From Bacteroidota bacterium (lineage in GTDB: Bacteria; Bacteroidota; Bacteroidia; Bacteroidales; GCA-2711565): 64,000 nucleotides of DNA. Positions 11,363 through 20,230 of this stretch are shown piece by piece (the first letter of the stretch is position 1; each line of letters opens with the position of its first letter). Made by a program: the position numbers and the translations under genes. The DNA lies in the NCBI GenBank assembly GCA_018816945.1, contig JAHIVC010000055.1:1-64000 (forward strand), given 5' to 3'. The notes below the pieces were generated by a model. The model ran no database searches. It saw only the letters and a list, made by a program, of their open reading frames with translations, and was not told the DNA's origin.

Positions 11363-11421
11363 AAAAGTAGAAATCCAAATTAGGGTTATAGGTAACACAA
11401 CTAATTTTTAAAATAAAAATT

Positions 11422-12789
11422 TTGGAACGTTATATTCAAATATTAATTATAGCCTTTGAGGCTGTGATGGCTAACAAATTCAGGTCGATATTGACTGCGC
11501 TGGGAATTATATTTGGTGTTGCGGCTGTAATCACCATGATGAGTATTGGAAATGGGGCCCGTCAGGAAATTCTCGATCAAATAAAAATGGTTGGTGTAAA
11601 TAATATTGTAATCACTCCCATTATTGATTATTCGGCTACTGGAGACACGGAAGGTGAGGCAGGTAAATCCGCAAAAAACCAATTTTCTCCCGGACTTACA
11701 CTGAAAGATGCAGAAAGCATTAAAGAGATTATCCCTACAGTAAAACGTGTAAGCCCGGAAGTAACTTACGAAACAGAAATTGTAAAAAACGCCAAAAGAA
11801 GTTCTGCTTCATTAAACGGAATAACAGCAGATTTCTTCTCAGTCTATAATTTAAAAATGCAGGAGGGAAGTTTTTTTAGTACCGAACACTATCGAGAAGG
11901 AAGCTCTGTATGCATCATAGGCCCATCAATCAAAGCACGTTTTTTCCCCCAGGAAAACCCTATTGGAAAAACAATTAAATGTGGCCAAATATGGTTAACT
12001 GTAGTTGGCATCTTAGAAACACAGAAATTTAGCCAGAATACATCCAAGGATCTCGGCATATCCGATTATAACGAAAACATATACGCCCCACTTCAAACCT
12101 TACTGTTAAGATATCAGGACAGAAGTATTGCCTTAAAAAGCCAGGTGAATGCATCAGTGATGGTTATGGGAGGCGGAGGCGGCCGCAATGAAATTGTAGT
12201 ATCTGCTAGTTCTTCAGGCGGAAATAGCACAGCTAACACCAATCAGTTGGATAAATTAATTGTTCAGGTTGATGAATCGGACCAGTTGGACATAACCACA
12301 AGTATCATCAATAAATTACTTCTTCGACGCCACCAAGGGGTTCAGGATTTTGAACTTAAAGTTCCTGAATTATTACTTAAACAGGAACAAAGAACAAAAG
12401 ATATTTTCAACATCGTTCTTGGGGCAATCGCAAGTATTTCTTTAATTGTTGGTGGAATTGGAATTATGAATATCATGCTCGCATCTGTAATGGAACGGAT
12501 TCGTGAAATTGGGGTAAGAATGGCTACAGGAGCCCGTAAAAAAGATATCATTCTTCAATTTTTGTCCGAAGCAACAATTATAAGTGTTTCCGGTGGCTTG
12601 ATAGGAATATTATTAGGGGTTTTACTCTCAAAAGGCATTATGCAAGCAACCGATATTCTAACTATAATTTCTTGGGATTCAGTATTAGTTTCCTTCGGGG
12701 TTTCTGCTACAGTAGGGATTCTTTTTGGATATATGCCGGCAAAAAAAGCTTCCGATCAAGATCCTGTTACTTCACTTCGCCATGATTAA
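11422..12789 (+). CDS. MacB-like ABC transporter permease (no ATPase domain)
   Basis: A 455-aa FtsX/MacB permease. The first membrane segment at about 20-45 is followed by a large periplasmic MacB_PCD-type domain, then three more membrane segments (about 330-355, 378-402, 415-440) ending with PAKKASDQDPVTSLRHD, the usual family ending. Full MacB carries an N-terminal ATPase; here it is missing and no ATPase gene is adjacent. The start is TTG at 11422: residues before the first ATG (Met16) match the amphipathic leader usual in this family. A Gly/Ser-rich stretch (about 250-275) in the periplasmic domain looks like a linker. Confidence 0.9.
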   Translation: MERYIQILIIAFEAVMANKFRSILTALGIIFGVAAVITMMSIGNGARQEILDQIKMVGVNNIVITPIIDYSATGDTEGEAGKSAKNQFSPGLTLKDAESIKEIIPTVKRVSPEVTYETEIVKNAKRSSASLNGITADFFSVYNLKMQEGSFFSTEHYREGSSVCIIGPSIKARFFPQENPIGKTIKCGQIWLTVVGILETQKFSQNTSKDLGISDYNENIYAPLQTLLLRYQDRSIALKSQVNASVMVMGGGGGRNEIVVSASSSGGNSTANTNQLDKLIVQVDESDQLDITTSIINKLLLRRHQGVQDFELKVPELLLKQEQRTKDIFNIVLGAIASISLIVGGIGIMNIMLASVMERIREIGVRMATGARKKDIILQFLSEATIISVSGGLIGILLGVLLSKGIMQATDILTIISWDSVLVSFGVSATVGILFGYMPAKKASDQDPVTSLRHD

Positions 12790-12893
12790 GTCTGAACGTT
12801 TTAGAATGGAACTATTTTAATTAATCGTGAATTAACTAAAGATTGACATTTTTATAATTTACTAATTATCTGGAAAATTAAACATTTTACATC

Positions 12894-15464
12894 ATGAATA
12901 AAAAAATCCTTGTTTTCAATTTAATCATTTTGTTACTGGCTATACCCGTGACAAATATGATGGCACAACCTAGCCCTCTGACTAAGGCAAACTATCATTT
13001 AGCCGAAAGGTTTTCTCCTGAAAAACTTAAGAAAATGGTATTCAGCACAGGTGTTAATCCAAACTGGCTTTCGACAGGTGACCGTTTTTGGTATTCATAC
13101 GAAACCTCTGATGGAATAAATTTTTATATTGTTGATCTTGATAAAAAAACAAAAAGCCCATTATTCGACAATCACAATATGGCTCGAATGATTACACTTA
13201 TAACCAAAGATCCTTATGATTATCAGCATCTTCCGGTCATTAAACCAAAATTTAAAAAAGGTGACACCGTTTTTCAATTTGATGTGACCAGTACTCAGGA
13301 TGAAGAAATTAAGGCAGATACAGTATCAGATGGAAAAGATAAGAAGAAAATAGAAAAGGATAAAAAAACCAAGAAAAAAATTTTCCATTTCGAATATAAT
13401 ATTTTGACCGGACAATTATATGAAATAAAAGACTGGAAAGAAGAAAAAGAAGATCCCAGATGGGCTAATATTTCACCTAACGGAGAATATGTAATTTTTG
13501 CACGCGATTATAATCTTTTTTGGATGGATAAAGAAAATTATTTGAAAGCCAAAGTAGAAGAAGATGATAAAAAAGATTCTACAATTGTTGAGCATCAGTT
13601 AACCAAGGATGGTGAACAATACTATCCTTATGGTGGAGGTTACACTGCAAGCTTTAATGAAACAGAAAAAAAAGCAAAAGAAGAATCAGCTAAACGACAA
13701 GGTGCAAGAGTTATATGGTCACCCGATTCAAAAAAGTTTGCGTTAGAGCGCACCGATTCAAGAAAAGTAAAAGAACTATGGGTCATTAATAGCATTGCTG
13801 AACCGCGCCCAACAATAGAAACTTATAAATATCAATTACCCGGTGAGGAAGAAGCTCCTCAGGACGAGTTATGGGTATTTGATATGGATAAAAAAGAAGG
13901 AAAAAAATACAAAGTCGAAGCTTTTAAAGATCAAACTATTAGTGTTGAAACTGCCAATCTGTCGAACAAAGAACGAATCCCTGATTATGTTCCGACAATT
14001 TGGTTATCTAAATCTTCCAACAAAATATATTTTAACAGGATTAGCCGAAATCTTCACAAAAATGATTTCTGTGTTTTAAATCTTGACAATGGTGAAGTTA
14101 AAGCTTTGATTGATGAAAGGATGAACACCTATGTTGAAACAAAATCGGTTCACCTTGTAGATAACGGCAATGAAATAATTTATTGGTCTGAAAGAGACGG
14201 ATGGGCACATTTATATCTATTTGATGGCAATGGAAAACTAAAAAATCAGATAACAAGTGGTCCATGGCATTGCGAAGATGTTATTAAAGTGGATGAAAAA
14301 AGCAGGGTTATTTATTTTGTAGCTAATGGTCGTGAAGTTGATGAAGATCCATACTATCAGCATTTATATAAAGTTAACTTTGACGGAAGCGGATTACAGC
14401 TTTTAAATAAAGGCAATTATACCAGTACCGGTTTGGTTGGTTTTCGTGGAAGCAATGCAATGAGTGATACCTACCGATATTTTGTAAATAATTATTCAAG
14501 AGTTAATACAATTCCAAAATCAGAGATTAGAGACAATGCCGGTCGTTTAGTAATGGATCTTGAAACAGCTGACTTAAGGAATTTATTTGCTGCCGGTTAT
14601 CAATTCCCAGAAATTTTTAAGGCTAAAGCTGCCGATGGAATCACAGATCTATATGGAGTTATGTACAAACCTTTTAATTTTGATTCAACCATTAAATACC
14701 CAATGATCCAGTATGTTTATCCTGGTCCACAAACTGAAGCAGTAAATTCTTCATTCTCTGCCCGAATGGATAATACAGACCGCCTGGCTCAATTAGGATT
14801 TATCGTTATCACCATAGGAAATAGAGGCGGACACCCTGCCAGGTCAAAATGGTACCACAATTATGGTTATGGCAATTTAAGAGATTACGGATTGGCAGAT
14901 AAAAAATATGTTGCCCAACAATTAGCCGATAAGTATAATTATATCGATATTAACAAAGTAGGGATCACTGGTCATTCGGGTGGCGGATTCATGTCAACTG
15001 CAGCCTTGTGCCAATATCCCGATTTCTTTAAAGTAGCTGTTTCCTCCTCAGGAAATCATGAAAATAACATTTATAACCGTTGGTGGAGCGAAAAACACCA
15101 TGGTGTAAAAGAATTGATCGAAAAGGAAAATGAAATCAAATTCGTTTACGAAATTGAAAAAAATTCACAATTGGCCAAAAATCTTAAAGGGAAATTATTG
15201 CTGACAACAGGTGATATTGACAATAATGTTCACCCGGGTAATACCATTCGCATGGCCAATGCTTTGATAAAAGCGAATAAACGATTTGATTTCTTTAATT
15301 TCCCTGGACAAAGGCATGGTTACGGTGATCAATCCGAATATTTTTTCTGGCTCAAAGCAGATTACTTCTGCCAGTATTTGATTGGGGATTCTTCTATCAG
15401 CACCGATATTTTCGAAATGAACAGAGAATTTAAAACGTCTCCTAGCAAAACAGAAAGTAAATAA
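12894..15464 (+). CDS. S9 family prolyl oligopeptidase, dipeptidyl-peptidase IV-like
   Basis: An 856-aa secreted serine peptidase with a signal peptide (1-24, ending MAQ). A beta-propeller (about 45-590) is followed by the alpha/beta-hydrolase domain. The triad is visible as S695 in GHSGGG, D776 in DIDNNVH and H808 in GQRHGYG. A highly charged Lys/Asp/Glu insert at about 140-165 is not typical of characterised DPP IV enzymes. It probably releases dipeptides from peptides in the periplasm or outside the cell. It sits between the permease and TolC-like genes of an export system and is followed by a strong 18-bp terminator hairpin. Confidence 0.92.
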   Translation: MNKKILVFNLIILLLAIPVTNMMAQPSPLTKANYHLAERFSPEKLKKMVFSTGVNPNWLSTGDRFWYSYETSDGINFYIVDLDKKTKSPLFDNHNMARMITLITKDPYDYQHLPVIKPKFKKGDTVFQFDVTSTQDEEIKADTVSDGKDKKKIEKDKKTKKKIFHFEYNILTGQLYEIKDWKEEKEDPRWANISPNGEYVIFARDYNLFWMDKENYLKAKVEEDDKKDSTIVEHQLTKDGEQYYPYGGGYTASFNETEKKAKEESAKRQGARVIWSPDSKKFALERTDSRKVKELWVINSIAEPRPTIETYKYQLPGEEEAPQDELWVFDMDKKEGKKYKVEAFKDQTISVETANLSNKERIPDYVPTIWLSKSSNKIYFNRISRNLHKNDFCVLNLDNGEVKALIDERMNTYVETKSVHLVDNGNEIIYWSERDGWAHLYLFDGNGKLKNQITSGPWHCEDVIKVDEKSRVIYFVANGREVDEDPYYQHLYKVNFDGSGLQLLNKGNYTSTGLVGFRGSNAMSDTYRYFVNNYSRVNTIPKSEIRDNAGRLVMDLETADLRNLFAAGYQFPEIFKAKAADGITDLYGVMYKPFNFDSTIKYPMIQYVYPGPQTEAVNSSFSARMDNTDRLAQLGFIVITIGNRGGHPARSKWYHNYGYGNLRDYGLADKKYVAQQLADKYNYIDINKVGITGHSGGGFMSTAALCQYPDFFKVAVSSSGNHENNIYNRWWSEKHHGVKELIEKENEIKFVYEIEKNSQLAKNLKGKLLLTTGDIDNNVHPGNTIRMANALIKANKRFDFFNFPGQRHGYGDQSEYFFWLKADYFCQYLIGDSSISTDIFEMNREFKTSPSKTESK

Positions 15465-15506
15465 TAAATAAATGGCCTTATTATTTCAAATAAGGCCATT
15501 TATTTA
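15465..15506 (+). terminator. Hairpin terminator after the S9 peptidase gene
   Basis: A perfect 18-bp inverted repeat (15465-15482 with 15489-15506) and a 6-base loop starts at the base after the stop codon. The core arm is AAATGGCCTTATT. It is AT-rich at the base and lacks a long separate U-tract, but the base of the stem itself supplies U-rich sequence. Confidence 0.75.
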
Positions 15507-15583
15507 GTTTGCCTGCTTACAAAAATATTGAGAAAATCGACTTTGATTTAACATAGAATTTATTACGAATAAAAATACATCTA

Positions 15584-17062
15584 ATGATGAAATACTTCTT
15601 AATCTTTTTAATAAGCATTCAGTCACTGATCCTCGTTGCTCAAACTGAAGTTAACCGATTAACTTTGGATGATGTCCTGTACATTGCAAAACAACAATCA
15701 CCTGATGCTTTAATTGCCAAGCATAGGTTTCGCAGAAGCTATTGGCAATATAGGTCCTTTAAGGCTTCAAACTTACCGGCAATAAGTTTGAGCGGTACTT
15801 TACCCAATATTAACCATTCAATCACAGACATTACTTTGCCTGATGGAACAGAAGACTATGTAAGCCAAAATTTTACAAAATACTCACTTGATATGTCAGT
15901 AAGACAAAGAATTGGTCTTACAGGTGGTCAAATATTTTTAACTTCCGGACTTAGGCGAAATGATAACGTTTTTGGAGATAATAAAAGTACAGCTTATAAT
16001 TCTACTCCGATTAATATTGGCTATAGTCAACCCCTTTTCCAATATAATTCATTTAAATGGGATCGAAAAATTGAACCGATGATCTATGATGAAGCAAGTA
16101 AAATTTATATTGAGAATGTTGAACAAGTATCACTTACAGCTATAAACCATTTTTTCAACTTACTTGCGGCCCAAATTCAAAAAGAAATTGCGAAGAAGAA
16201 TTTATACAGTTATGATACACTATATAACATTGCAAAAGGCAGGTACCAGCTTGGAAAAATTGCAGAAAATGAGTTGCTTCAACTCGAATTAAATTTATTA
16301 AGGGCCCAAGGAGCGCAAGAAAATGCGCAATTGGATTACGAGAATGTGTTGTTCATTCTTAAATCATTCTTAAGAATAAAATCGGACGCGATTATTGAAT
16401 TAATCCCTCCTGCTGAAACTTTTCATTTTGATATAGACATTGATAAAGCAATAAAAGAAGCTAAGGAAAACACTTCAACTGCACTGGCATTTGATCGGAG
16501 ACTACTAGAGGCTGAATCTGATGTTAATAAAGCAAAGATGGATGGACGAATAGATGCTACACTTAATGCGGTTTATGGACTCACTCAGACTGCTGAATCG
16601 GTAAGAGGATCATACACTAATCCGCTGGAACAACAGCAATTATCACTCGGAATTACAATTCCTATTTTAGATTGGGGTAAAGCCAGGGGCCAAATCAAAA
16701 TGGCCGAATCAAGTGCCGAATTAACACGTACTTCTATTGAACAGGAGAGAATAGATTTTGAACAGAATATTTATTTGAAGGTGATGCAATTTGCAATGCA
16801 AAAAAATCAATTGATGATCGCAGCAAAATCAGATACTGTTGCTCAAAAACGTTATGAAGTAACTCAACAGAGATATTTGATTGGAAAAGTTAATGATGTA
16901 TTGGAACTCAACAATGCTCAGATTGACAACGACAATGCCAGAAAATCCTATTATCAATCGCTTCAAACCTATTGGACCAATTACTTTACGATCAGAAAAC
17001 TGACCTTATATGATTTCAAGAACAATAAAAAAATTGAATTCAATATAAGTGAAGTTGAATAA
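15584..17062 (+). CDS. TolC family outer-membrane channel protein
   Basis: A 492-aa outer-membrane efflux protein. A signal peptide (1-20, ending LVAQ) is followed by two repeats of the long-helix/beta-strand TolC architecture: the first about 25-250, the second about 285-480, with a conserved strand near SLGITIPILDWGKARGQI. It would form the trimeric exit duct for the adaptor/permease pair encoded upstream. It is separated from them by the S9 peptidase and a terminator, so it may have its own promoter, although I see no exact TAnnTTTG box in the 77 bases after the terminator. Confidence 0.9.
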   Translation: MMKYFLIFLISIQSLILVAQTEVNRLTLDDVLYIAKQQSPDALIAKHRFRRSYWQYRSFKASNLPAISLSGTLPNINHSITDITLPDGTEDYVSQNFTKYSLDMSVRQRIGLTGGQIFLTSGLRRNDNVFGDNKSTAYNSTPINIGYSQPLFQYNSFKWDRKIEPMIYDEASKIYIENVEQVSLTAINHFFNLLAAQIQKEIAKKNLYSYDTLYNIAKGRYQLGKIAENELLQLELNLLRAQGAQENAQLDYENVLFILKSFLRIKSDAIIELIPPAETFHFDIDIDKAIKEAKENTSTALAFDRRLLEAESDVNKAKMDGRIDATLNAVYGLTQTAESVRGSYTNPLEQQQLSLGITIPILDWGKARGQIKMAESSAELTRTSIEQERIDFEQNIYLKVMQFAMQKNQLMIAAKSDTVAQKRYEVTQQRYLIGKVNDVLELNNAQIDNDNARKSYYQSLQTYWTNYFTIRKLTLYDFKNNKKIEFNISEVE

Positions 17063-17113
17063 GTTAAGCAACTATTTTTCAATTTAGAAATATTATAAAT
17101 AAATAAAATTTTA

Positions 17114-17121
17114 TATATTTG
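17114..17121 (+). promoter_or_regulatory. Bacteroidota-type -7 box (TATATTTG) for ahpC
   Basis: Exact TAnnTTTG match 41 bases upstream of the peroxiredoxin ATG, in a very AT-rich leader. Confidence 0.6.
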
Positions 17122-17162
17122 CATTTAAATTGAAAATTAAACCTTAAAAATTAAATGAAAAA

Positions 17163-17792
17163 ATGGCTGTATTAGTAGGTAAAAAAGCACCTTTATTTGA
17201 AGCAGATGCCGTTGTTAACGGAGGTGAATTTGTAGAAAGATTCTCTTTGGAGCAATTTATTGGCAAAAAACATGTTGTATTTTTCTTTTATCCACTTGAT
17301 TTCACTTTCGTTTGTCCCACTGAAGTAATTGCATTTCAAGATAAAATAGAAGAATTTGAAAAAAGAAACGTTGCCGTGGTTGGCTGTTCAGTTGATTCAA
17401 AATTTTCACATCGGGCATGGCTAAATACTGAAAAAAACAATGGCGGTATTAAAGGAGTTAAATTTCCTTTGGTATCTGATTTATCAAAAACCATTTCTGA
17501 AAATTACGATGTTTTAGCCGGTGAATATGATTATACCGACGATGGAGAACTTGAATTTGACGGAGATGCTGTTGCATATCGCGGATTATTTTTGATTGAT
17601 AAACAAGGGGTTGTTCGCCATCAGGTAGTCAATGATCTTCCATTAGGCCGTAGTGTTACCGAAGCCTTAAGAATGGTTGATGCATTGCAATTTTTCGAAG
17701 AAAATGGCGAAGTTTGCCCTGCAGACTGGCATGCAGGAGACGAAGGAATGAAAGCAACTGCAGAAGGTGTTGCAAAATATCTTTCAAAATAA
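17163..17792 (+). CDS. ahpC: 2-Cys peroxiredoxin, AhpC type
   Basis: A 209-aa thiol peroxidase that reduces hydrogen peroxide and organic hydroperoxides in the cytoplasm. The peroxidatic cysteine is C51 in FTFVCPTEV and the resolving cysteine is C185 in GEVCPADW. Relative to standard AhpC there is a short acidic insert at about 120-136. No ahpF lies nearby, so the electron donor is encoded elsewhere or is thioredoxin. It has its own -7 box, and its transcript ends in a bidirectional terminator shared with mazG. An ATG at 17155 is out of frame. Confidence 0.95.
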   Translation: MAVLVGKKAPLFEADAVVNGGEFVERFSLEQFIGKKHVVFFFYPLDFTFVCPTEVIAFQDKIEEFEKRNVAVVGCSVDSKFSHRAWLNTEKNNGGIKGVKFPLVSDLSKTISENYDVLAGEYDYTDDGELEFDGDAVAYRGLFLIDKQGVVRHQVVNDLPLGRSVTEALRMVDALQFFEENGEVCPADWHAGDEGMKATAEGVAKYLSK

Positions 17793-17817
17793 ATAGGATC
17801 TAAAACTTTTATCATAT

Positions 17818-17845
17818 AAAAAAGCCCTTTTTCAAGGGCTTTTTT
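17818..17845. terminator. Bidirectional terminator between ahpC and mazG
   Basis: An A-tract, the arms AGCCCTT and AAGGGCT around a TTTTC-like loop, then a T-tract. It lies between convergent ends and overlaps the mazG stop codon, so it can act in both directions. Confidence 0.85.
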
Positions 17846-18617
17846 ATTCCAGTTTTTTTGCTTCTTCCCAGTATACATCCATTTCAGCTAAGCTCATTTC
17901 GCGCAATGATTTACCAAGTTTCTTTGCATGTTCCTCTAAATACTGAAATCGGGATTTAAATTTTTTATTCGTGCGTTCCAAAGCATCTTCAGGGTTAATT
18001 TCCAGAAAACGGGCATAATTAACCAATGCAAATAACAAATCGCCCAATTCACTTTCCATTCTTTCCTTACTGCCCTTATTGTCGACTTCAGATTTTAGTT
18101 CGTTTAACTCCTCTATAACCTTTTCCCATACCTGTTCGGGCTTTTCCCAATCGAACCCAACTCCCCTGGCCTTTTCCTGCATACGGTATGCTTTTACAAG
18201 AGGAGGAAGTGATAATGGTACCCCTTCAAGAACTGATTTATATCCCCCTTTAAGTTTGAGGCTTTCCCAATTATCCTTTACCTCTTCAGCATTTTTCACT
18301 TTAATATCTCCAAAAATATGAGGATGACGATAGATTAATTTCTCAGAAATTGAGCTTAAAACATCTGTGATATTAAAAGCATTATGCTCTTCTCCAATTT
18401 TTGCATAAAAAACAAGATGTAACATTAAGTCACCTAATTCCTTTTTTATACCATCCAAATCCTTATCTAAAATAGCTTCAGAAAGTTCATAGGTTTCTTC
18501 GATGGTGAGGTATCTTAAACTCTCAAGGGTTTGCTCCTTATCCCAAGGACATTTAGCCCTTAGTTCATCCATAATATCAAGCAATCTCTTGAAAGCCAAT
18601 AAACGTTCATCCAACAT
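17844..18617 (-). CDS. mazG: Nucleoside triphosphate pyrophosphohydrolase
   Basis: A 257-aa, full-length two-domain MazG that hydrolyses NTPs and dNTPs to the monophosphates and PPi, limiting damaged or excess nucleotides. Both halves carry the helical metal-binding ExxE...ExxD pattern: the N-terminal one has EETYE and KKELGDLMLH, the C-terminal one has ESELGDLLFAL. The CPWDKEQT signature is at 20-27. It lies 18 bases downstream of proS on the same strand and is probably co-transcribed with it. Confidence 0.95.
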   Translation of the reverse strand: MLDERLLAFKRLLDIMDELRAKCPWDKEQTLESLRYLTIEETYELSEAILDKDLDGIKKELGDLMLHLVFYAKIGEEHNAFNITDVLSSISEKLIYRHPHIFGDIKVKNAEEVKDNWESLKLKGGYKSVLEGVPLSLPPLVKAYRMQEKARGVGFDWEKPEQVWEKVIEELNELKSEVDNKGSKERMESELGDLLFALVNYARFLEINPEDALERTNKKFKSRFQYLEEHAKKLGKSLREMSLAEMDVYWEEAKKLE

Positions 18618-18635
18618 ATTTTGTGTATTTGAAAA

Positions 18636-20108
18636 TTAATATGCTTTGGCAAATACCACTCTTTCCTTCGAAGGGCTTCCGGAAAAAATGCATTTACCTT
18701 CTTCTTGAGGGTTATTCAAAAGAATGGTACGAATGGTTGCTTTTGTTTCTTCTTTAATCTTTAACTCAGTTTCAGGAGCTCCATCCCAATGGGCCATCAC
18801 AAATCCCCCTTTTTCAATTTGTTCTTTAAATTCATCCCAGGTATCTACACTAAAAGTATTATTTTCTCTTAAATGTAAAGCCCTTTGATATAGATTATGC
18901 TGAATATCATCAAGAAGTTTCACAATAACATTTTCAATTCCTTCAATAGGAACAATTTCCTTATTTAGGGTATCCCTTCTTGCAATTTCGATGCTATTAT
19001 TTTCCAAATCCCTTGGCCCTATTGCCAAACGAACAGGAACTCCCTTAAATTCATATTCCGAAAATTTCCAACCCGGTTTATAGGTATCCCTATTATCATA
19101 TTTAACAGAAATTCCTTTTGATTCGAGGAGTTGCTTAATTGATTTGACTTTTTCATTTAATTGTTCAAGTTGTTCATCCGTTTTATAAATCGGGATAATA
19201 ACAACCTGAACCGGAGCAAGTTTTGGAGGCAATACCAATCCTTTATCATCAGAATGCGACATAATCAAAGCCCCTATTAATCGTGTTGATACTCCCCAAC
19301 TGGTAGCCCAAACATACTCTAGCTTATTTTCTTTTGATAAAAATTTTACATCAAAAGCTTTGGCGAAATTTTGGCCCAAAAAATGCGAGGTTCCTGCTTG
19401 TAAAGCCTTACCATCCTGCATCAAAGCCTCTATACAATAGGTATCGATAGCTCCTGCAAATTTTTCACTTTGCGATTTCATCCCTTTTAATACCGGGACT
19501 GCCATCCAGTTCTCAACAAAATTTGCATAAATATCCAATATTTTTAAAGTCTCTTCCTTCGCTTCCTGGCTAGTTTCGTGAGCAGTATGACCTTCTTGCC
19601 ATAAGAATTCGGCAGTTCTCAAAAACAATCGGGTTCTCATTTCCCATCTAACAACATTTGCCCATTGGTTGATAAGTAACGGTAAATCACGGTATGACTG
19701 AATCCACTTTCTATAAGTATCCCAAATAATGGTTTCAGAGGTCGGTCTAATAATCAATTCTTCCTCAAGTTTAGCATCTTCATCTACTACAATGTCTTTT
19801 CCATTCTCAGATATCTTCAAACGATAATGTGTGACTACGGCGCACTCTTTGGCAAACCCTTCTACATGACTGGCTTCCTTATTAAAAAAGGACTTTGGGA
19901 TAAATAAAGGGAAATATGCATTTTCATGCCCGGTATCTTTAAACATTTTATCCAAGGCGGCTTGCATCTTTTCCCAAATTGCATATCCATATGGTTTAAT
20001 GACCATACATCCCCTAACAGCTGAATTTTCTGCTAAATCTGCCTTTACAACCAGTTCATTATACCATTGAGAGTAGTTTTCCTCTCTTGTTGAAAAATTT
20101 TTAGCCAT
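18636..20108 (-). CDS. proS: Prolyl-tRNA synthetase, archaeal/eukaryotic-like short form
   Basis: Charges tRNA-Pro. The 490 aa lack the editing insertion of the long bacterial type, and the protein has the C-terminal zinc-domain-like region and terminal Tyr of the archaeal-like form (it ends VVFAKAY). Class II motifs are visible: motif 2 near [21 protein letters not shown] and motif 3 near GWGVSTR...GALIM. The short form is common in Bacteroidota. It is transcribed from a TATTTTTG box at 20158-20165 and is divergent from the Y/G-rich lipoprotein gene. Confidence 0.97.
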   Translation of the reverse strand: MAKNFSTREENYSQWYNELVVKADLAENSAVRGCMVIKPYGYAIWEKMQAALDKMFKDTGHENAYFPLFIPKSFFNKEASHVEGFAKECAVVTHYRLKISENGKDIVVDEDAKLEEELIIRPTSETIIWDTYRKWIQSYRDLPLLINQWANVVRWEMRTRLFLRTAEFLWQEGHTAHETSQEAKEETLKILDIYANFVENWMAVPVLKGMKSQSEKFAGAIDTYCIEALMQDGKALQAGTSHFLGQNFAKAFDVKFLSKENKLEYVWATSWGVSTRLIGALIMSHSDDKGLVLPPKLAPVQVVIIPIYKTDEQLEQLNEKVKSIKQLLESKGISVKYDNRDTYKPGWKFSEYEFKGVPVRLAIGPRDLENNSIEIARRDTLNKEIVPIEGIENVIVKLLDDIQHNLYQRALHLRENNTFSVDTWDEFKEQIEKGGFVMAHWDGAPETELKIKEETKATIRTILLNNPQEEGKCIFSGSPSKERVVFAKAY

Positions 20109-20157
20109 ATTTAATTTTGGTATAGTATTTGCTTAATTTTAGAGTGTTTAATAATGG

Positions 20158-20165
20158 CAAAAATA
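20158..20165 (-). promoter_or_regulatory. Bacteroidota-type -7 box (TATTTTTG) for proS-mazG
   Basis: Exact TAnnTTTG match on the minus strand 49 bases upstream of the proS start, in the divergent proS/lipoprotein intergenic region. Confidence 0.55.
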
Positions 20166-20214
20166 CTAAAATAATTCTGTACATTAACACGAACGATTGA
20201 ATTACAACAATATT

Positions 20215-20223
20215 AAAGGAGGG
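20215..20223 (+). promoter_or_regulatory. Unusually strong Shine-Dalgarno sequence
   Basis: AAAGGAGGG lies 7 bases before the ATG at 20231. Almost no other gene in this window has a recognisable Shine-Dalgarno, as expected for Bacteroidota. This perfect one fixes the start of the lipoprotein gene and suggests high or specially regulated translation. Confidence 0.6.
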
Positions 20224-20230
20224 AAATACC

